Program-made: the position numbers and the translations under genes
NCBI GenBank assembly: GCA_946481585.1
Contig: CAMLOF010000146.1
Location: 1 to 7,424, forward strand
Source: an uncultured Macromonas sp.
GTDB taxonomy: Bacteria > Pseudomonadota > Gammaproteobacteria > Burkholderiales > Burkholderiaceae
Direction of reading: 5' to 3'
DNA: 7,424 nucleotides
Shown here: positions 5,452 to 7,424 of the stretch, one piece after another
How the letters are laid out: each line of letters starts with the position of its first letter
Numbering within the stretch: position 1 is the stretch's first letter
The notes under the pieces: generated by a model
Seen by the model: only the letters and a program-made list of their open reading frames with translations
Databases searched by the model: none
What the model was told of the DNA's origin: nothing

Positions 5452-6894
5452 TCACTCGACAGCCTTGGTCATGTCCTCGACCACCTTCTTGGCGTCACCA
5501 AACACCATCATGGTCTTGTCCATGTAGAACAGCTCGTTGTCCAGCCCGGCGTAGCCCGCTGCCATGGAACGCTTGTTCACAATGATGGTCTTGGCCTTGT
5601 AGGCCTCGAGAATGGGCATGCCGTAGATGGGCGTGCCCTTCTGCAAGGCGGCGGGGTTCACCACGTCGTTGGCGCCCAGGATGATGGCCACGTCGGCCTG
5701 ACCGAACTCGCCGTTGATGTCCTCCATTTCGAACACCTGGTCGTAGGGCACTTCGGCCTCGGCCAGCAGCACGTTCATGTGGCCGGGCATGCGGCCCGCC
5801 ACCGGGTGAATGGCGTACTTGACCGTGATGCCCTTGTGCGTGAGCTTCTCGGCCAGTTCCTTGACGGCGTGCTGCGCACGCGCCACCGCCAGACCATAGC
5901 CCGGCACGATCACCACCGTCTCGGCGTTGCCCAGGATGAAGGCTGCATCGTCGGCGCTGCCGCTCTTGACGGAGCGCTGCTGCTGCGCGCCGCCTGCCGC
6001 CGCCGCGCTGGTGTCACCACCGAAGCCACCCAGGATCACGTTGAAGAACGAGCGGTTCATGGCCTTGCACATGATGTAGCTCAGGATCGCACCCGAAGAG
6101 CCCACCAGCGACCCGGCAATGATCAGCATGCTGTTGTTGAGCGAGAAGCCGATGCCCGCCGCCGCCCAGCCCGAGTAGCTGTTGAGCATGGACACCACCA
6201 CCGGCATGTCGGCACCGCCAATCGGGATGATGATGAGCACACCCAGCACGAAGCTCAGCGCCACCATGGCCAGGAAGGCGGTCCAGTTCTCGGTGAAGGC
6301 GAAGAACACGCCCAGGCCAATGGTGGCCAGCCCCAGCACCAGGTTGAGCATGTGCTGCCCGGCAAACACCACCGGGGCGCCCTGGAACAGGCGGAACTTG
6401 TACTTGCCGCTGAGCTTGCCGAAGGCGATGACGGAACCGCTGAAGGTGATGGCACCGATGGCCGCCCCCAGGAACAGCTCGATCTTGTTGCCAAACGGAA
6501 TGTGGGGCACGGTGCCATCAGCGGCGCGCTGCACGATGTTGAAGGCGTAAGGCTCGGCCACCACGGCAAGGGCAATGCACACCGCCGCCAGGCCGATCAT
6601 GCTGTGCATGAAGGCCACCAGCTCGGGCATCTTGGTCATCTCCACGCGCTTGGCCATGATGGCGCCAGCGCCACCGCCCACAACCAGCCCGCCGAGCACG
6701 TAGACCATGCCTTCAGCCGCGCCACCCGAGAGCTTGACGATGAGGGCCGCAGTGGTGAGCACGGCAATGGCCATGCCCGTCATGCCAAACAGGTTGCCCC
6801 GGATGGAGGTGGTCGGGTGGCTCAGGCCCTTCAAGGCCTGGATGAAGCACACCGATGCCACCAGGTACAGAAGCACAACGAGGTTCATGCTCAT
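5452..6894 (-). CDS. pntB: NAD(P) transhydrogenase subunit beta
   Basis: This 480-residue inner-membrane subunit carries part of the proton channel (domain II) and the NADP(H)-binding domain III of the proton-translocating transhydrogenase, which makes NADPH from NADH at the expense of the proton gradient. Several membrane helices run from residue 4 to about 290. They include MPELVAFMHS with His97 (equivalent to E. coli His91) and PIGGADMPVVVSMLNSYSGW with Asp229 (E. coli Asp213), both tied to proton transfer. A flexible Ala/Gly/Gln linker (about 292-316) leads to domain III: VPGYGLAVA (330-338), HPVAGRMPGHMN (363-374), GANDVVNPAA (407-416) and the 2'-phosphate-binding NKRSMAAGYAG (440-450). 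The ATG at 6894 overlaps the pntAB stop (ATGA) and has AAGGAG 7 bases upstream; an ATG two codons on is less likely. It is the last gene of the operon, with a terminator 24 bases after its stop. Confidence 0.97.
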   Translation of the reverse strand: MSMNLVVLLYLVASVCFIQALKGLSHPTTSIRGNLFGMTGMAIAVLTTAALIVKLSGGAAEGMVYVLGGLVVGGGAGAIMAKRVEMTKMPELVAFMHSMIGLAAVCIALAVVAEPYAFNIVQRAADGTVPHIPFGNKIELFLGAAIGAITFSGSVIAFGKLSGKYKFRLFQGAPVVFAGQHMLNLVLGLATIGLGVFFAFTENWTAFLAMVALSFVLGVLIIIPIGGADMPVVVSMLNSYSGWAAAGIGFSLNNSMLIIAGSLVGSSGAILSYIMCKAMNRSFFNVILGGFGGDTSAAAAGGAQQQRSVKSGSADDAAFILGNAETVVIVPGYGLAVARAQHAVKELAEKLTHKGITVKYAIHPVAGRMPGHMNVLLAEAEVPYDQVFEMEDINGEFGQADVAIILGANDVVNPAALQKGTPIYGMPILEAYKAKTIIVNKRSMAAGYAGLDNELFYMDKTMMVFGDAKKVVEDMTKAVE

Positions 6895-7217
6895 TTGGCG
6901 GCTCCTTCACCGGCGGCGGGGGCCTTGCGTTCTTTCTTCTTGAACATCTCGAGCATGCGGCGCGTCACCAAAAAGCCACCGAACACGTTGACCGCGGCCA
7001 GCGCCACGGCCAGCACGCCCAGGGTCTTGCCCAGCGGCGTTTCGGTAAGCGCGGCGGCCAGCATGGCGCCCACGATGACGATGGCCGAGATCGCGTTGGT
7101 CACGGCCATGAGCGGCGTGTGCAGCGCGGGCGTGACGTTCCACACCACGTGGTAGCCCACGTAGATGGCCAGCACGAAGATGATGAGGTTGATGAGGACG
7201 GGGGATACGGCTTCCAC
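6891..7217 (-). CDS. pntAB: NAD(P) transhydrogenase subunit alpha 2 (membrane anchor)
   Basis: This 108-residue membrane protein corresponds to the C-terminal, membrane-embedded third of the single-chain E. coli PntA; here the alpha subunit is split into two genes, as in Rhodospirillum rubrum. Three helices are visible (about 8-26, 37-57 and 63-84), with the conserved LHTPLMAVTNAISAI (32-46) leading into the second. The tail (92-108) is lysine-rich and then alanine/glycine-rich, and should face the cytoplasm. The start is GTG at 7217, chosen because AGGAG lies 5 bases upstream and the N-terminus fits the family. It begins 12 bases after the pntAA stop and overlaps pntB by 4 bases, which implies translational coupling. 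Confidence 0.96.
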   Translation of the reverse strand: MEAVSPVLINLIIFVLAIYVGYHVVWNVTPALHTPLMAVTNAISAIVIVGAMLAAALTETPLGKTLGVLAVALAAVNVFGGFLVTRRMLEMFKKKERKAPAAGEGAAK

Positions 7218-7222
7218 GTTGT

Positions 7223-7227
7223 CTCCT
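7223..7227 (-). promoter_or_regulatory. Ribosome binding site for the GTG start of pntAB
   Basis: The - strand reads AGGAG, then ACAAC, then GTG at 7217-7215. It lies in the 12-base gap after the pntAA stop codon and fixes the non-ATG start of pntAB. Confidence 0.75.
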
Positions 7228-7229
7228 GT

Positions 7230-7424
7230 TTATTTGCGCTTGACTTCGCCAGCCTGGGTCATCAGGCAGGCGGCGACGATGTCGTCGTCCATGGGCACTT
7301 GCACGGCAGTGGCGTCCTTGGGGAGCACCAGCTTGAGGAAGTCGAGCACGTTGCGCGCGTAAAGGCTGGAACTGTCTGCCGCCACCAGGGCGGGCAGGTT
7401 GGTCTCGCCGATGATGAAGACACC
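7230..7424 (-). CDS. pntAA: NAD(P) transhydrogenase subunit alpha 1, C-terminal end only
   Basis: The window's right edge cuts this gene, leaving the last 64 codons and the TAA stop (7232-7230). The translation begins GVFIIGETNLPALVAADSSS and ends CLMTQAGEVKRK. The TNLP...SSLYARNVLDFL pattern is typical of the end of domain I, the soluble NAD(H)-binding part of the alpha subunit (E. coli PntA has TNLPSRLPTQSS...LYATNLV). Domain I docks on domain III of PntB for hydride transfer from NADH to NADP+. The NAD-binding Rossmann motifs lie outside the window. It is the upstream gene of the pntAA-pntAB-pntB operon as far as can be seen; the operon promoter is not in the window. Confidence 0.93.
   Translation of the reverse strand, partial: GVFIIGETNLPALVAADSSSLYARNVLDFLKLVLPKDATAVQVPMDDDIVAACLMTQAGEVKRK

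Noticed and set aside
5779..7155. A 458-codon open frame on the + strand, antiparallel to pntB and pntAB
   Set aside because: Its His/Arg/Ala/Gly-rich translation has no domain and is explained by codon bias of the real pnt genes on the opposite strand.
1..7424. tRNA or rRNA genes, CRISPR repeats, insertion sequences, attachment sites, riboswitches
   Set aside because: I looked on both strands for cloverleaf ends, regular repeats, transposase-like frames and conserved leader structures and saw none. Almost all of the window is taken up by six housekeeping-type genes.

Overview
The window is an ordinary, GC-rich, gene-dense chromosomal segment. It is most like a betaproteobacterium of the Burkholderiales, possibly Comamonadaceae-like; this rests on the feel of the protein sequences and the split pntAA/pntAB/pntB arrangement, not on a database search. 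It holds six protein-coding genes, two of them cut by the window edges. I see no tRNA, rRNA, CRISPR array, insertion sequence or sign of recent transfer, and no gene-free stretch longer than about 200 bases.

Layout from left to right. (1) The 3' three-quarters of a CorA-type Mg2+/Co2+ channel gene lies on the + strand and ends at 716. Everything else is on the - strand, so transcription runs from right to left. (2) mtnN (MTA/SAH nucleosidase, 726-1478) converges on corA with a 9-base gap. (3) fadD (long-chain acyl-CoA ligase, 1516-3204) lies 37 bases upstream of mtnN and is probably co-transcribed with it. (4) A rho-independent terminator (3345-3368) closes the next unit, a single gene (3387-5252) for a 621-residue protein with a cyclic-nucleotide-binding domain joined to a patatin/NTE-type phospholipase domain. 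(5) A second strong rho-independent terminator (5399-5427) closes the proton-translocating transhydrogenase operon pntAA (partial)-pntAB-pntB at 5452-7424. These genes are 12 bases apart and then overlap by 4 bases.

How the genes may work together. The three pnt genes make one membrane enzyme that uses the proton gradient to reduce NADP+ with NADH. The patatin-like protein would release fatty acids from membrane lipids, and FadD would activate free fatty acids to acyl-CoA, so a lipid-turnover link between those two is conceivable. They are separated by a terminator, however, and the link is only inference. MtnN clears methylthioadenosine and S-adenosylhomocysteine; CorA imports magnesium. I find no convincing undescribed system here. 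The items most worth a second look are the cyclic-nucleotide-sensor/phospholipase fusion with its dyad-containing leader, a small hairpin that masks the mtnN ribosome binding site, and a palindrome ahead of fadD.
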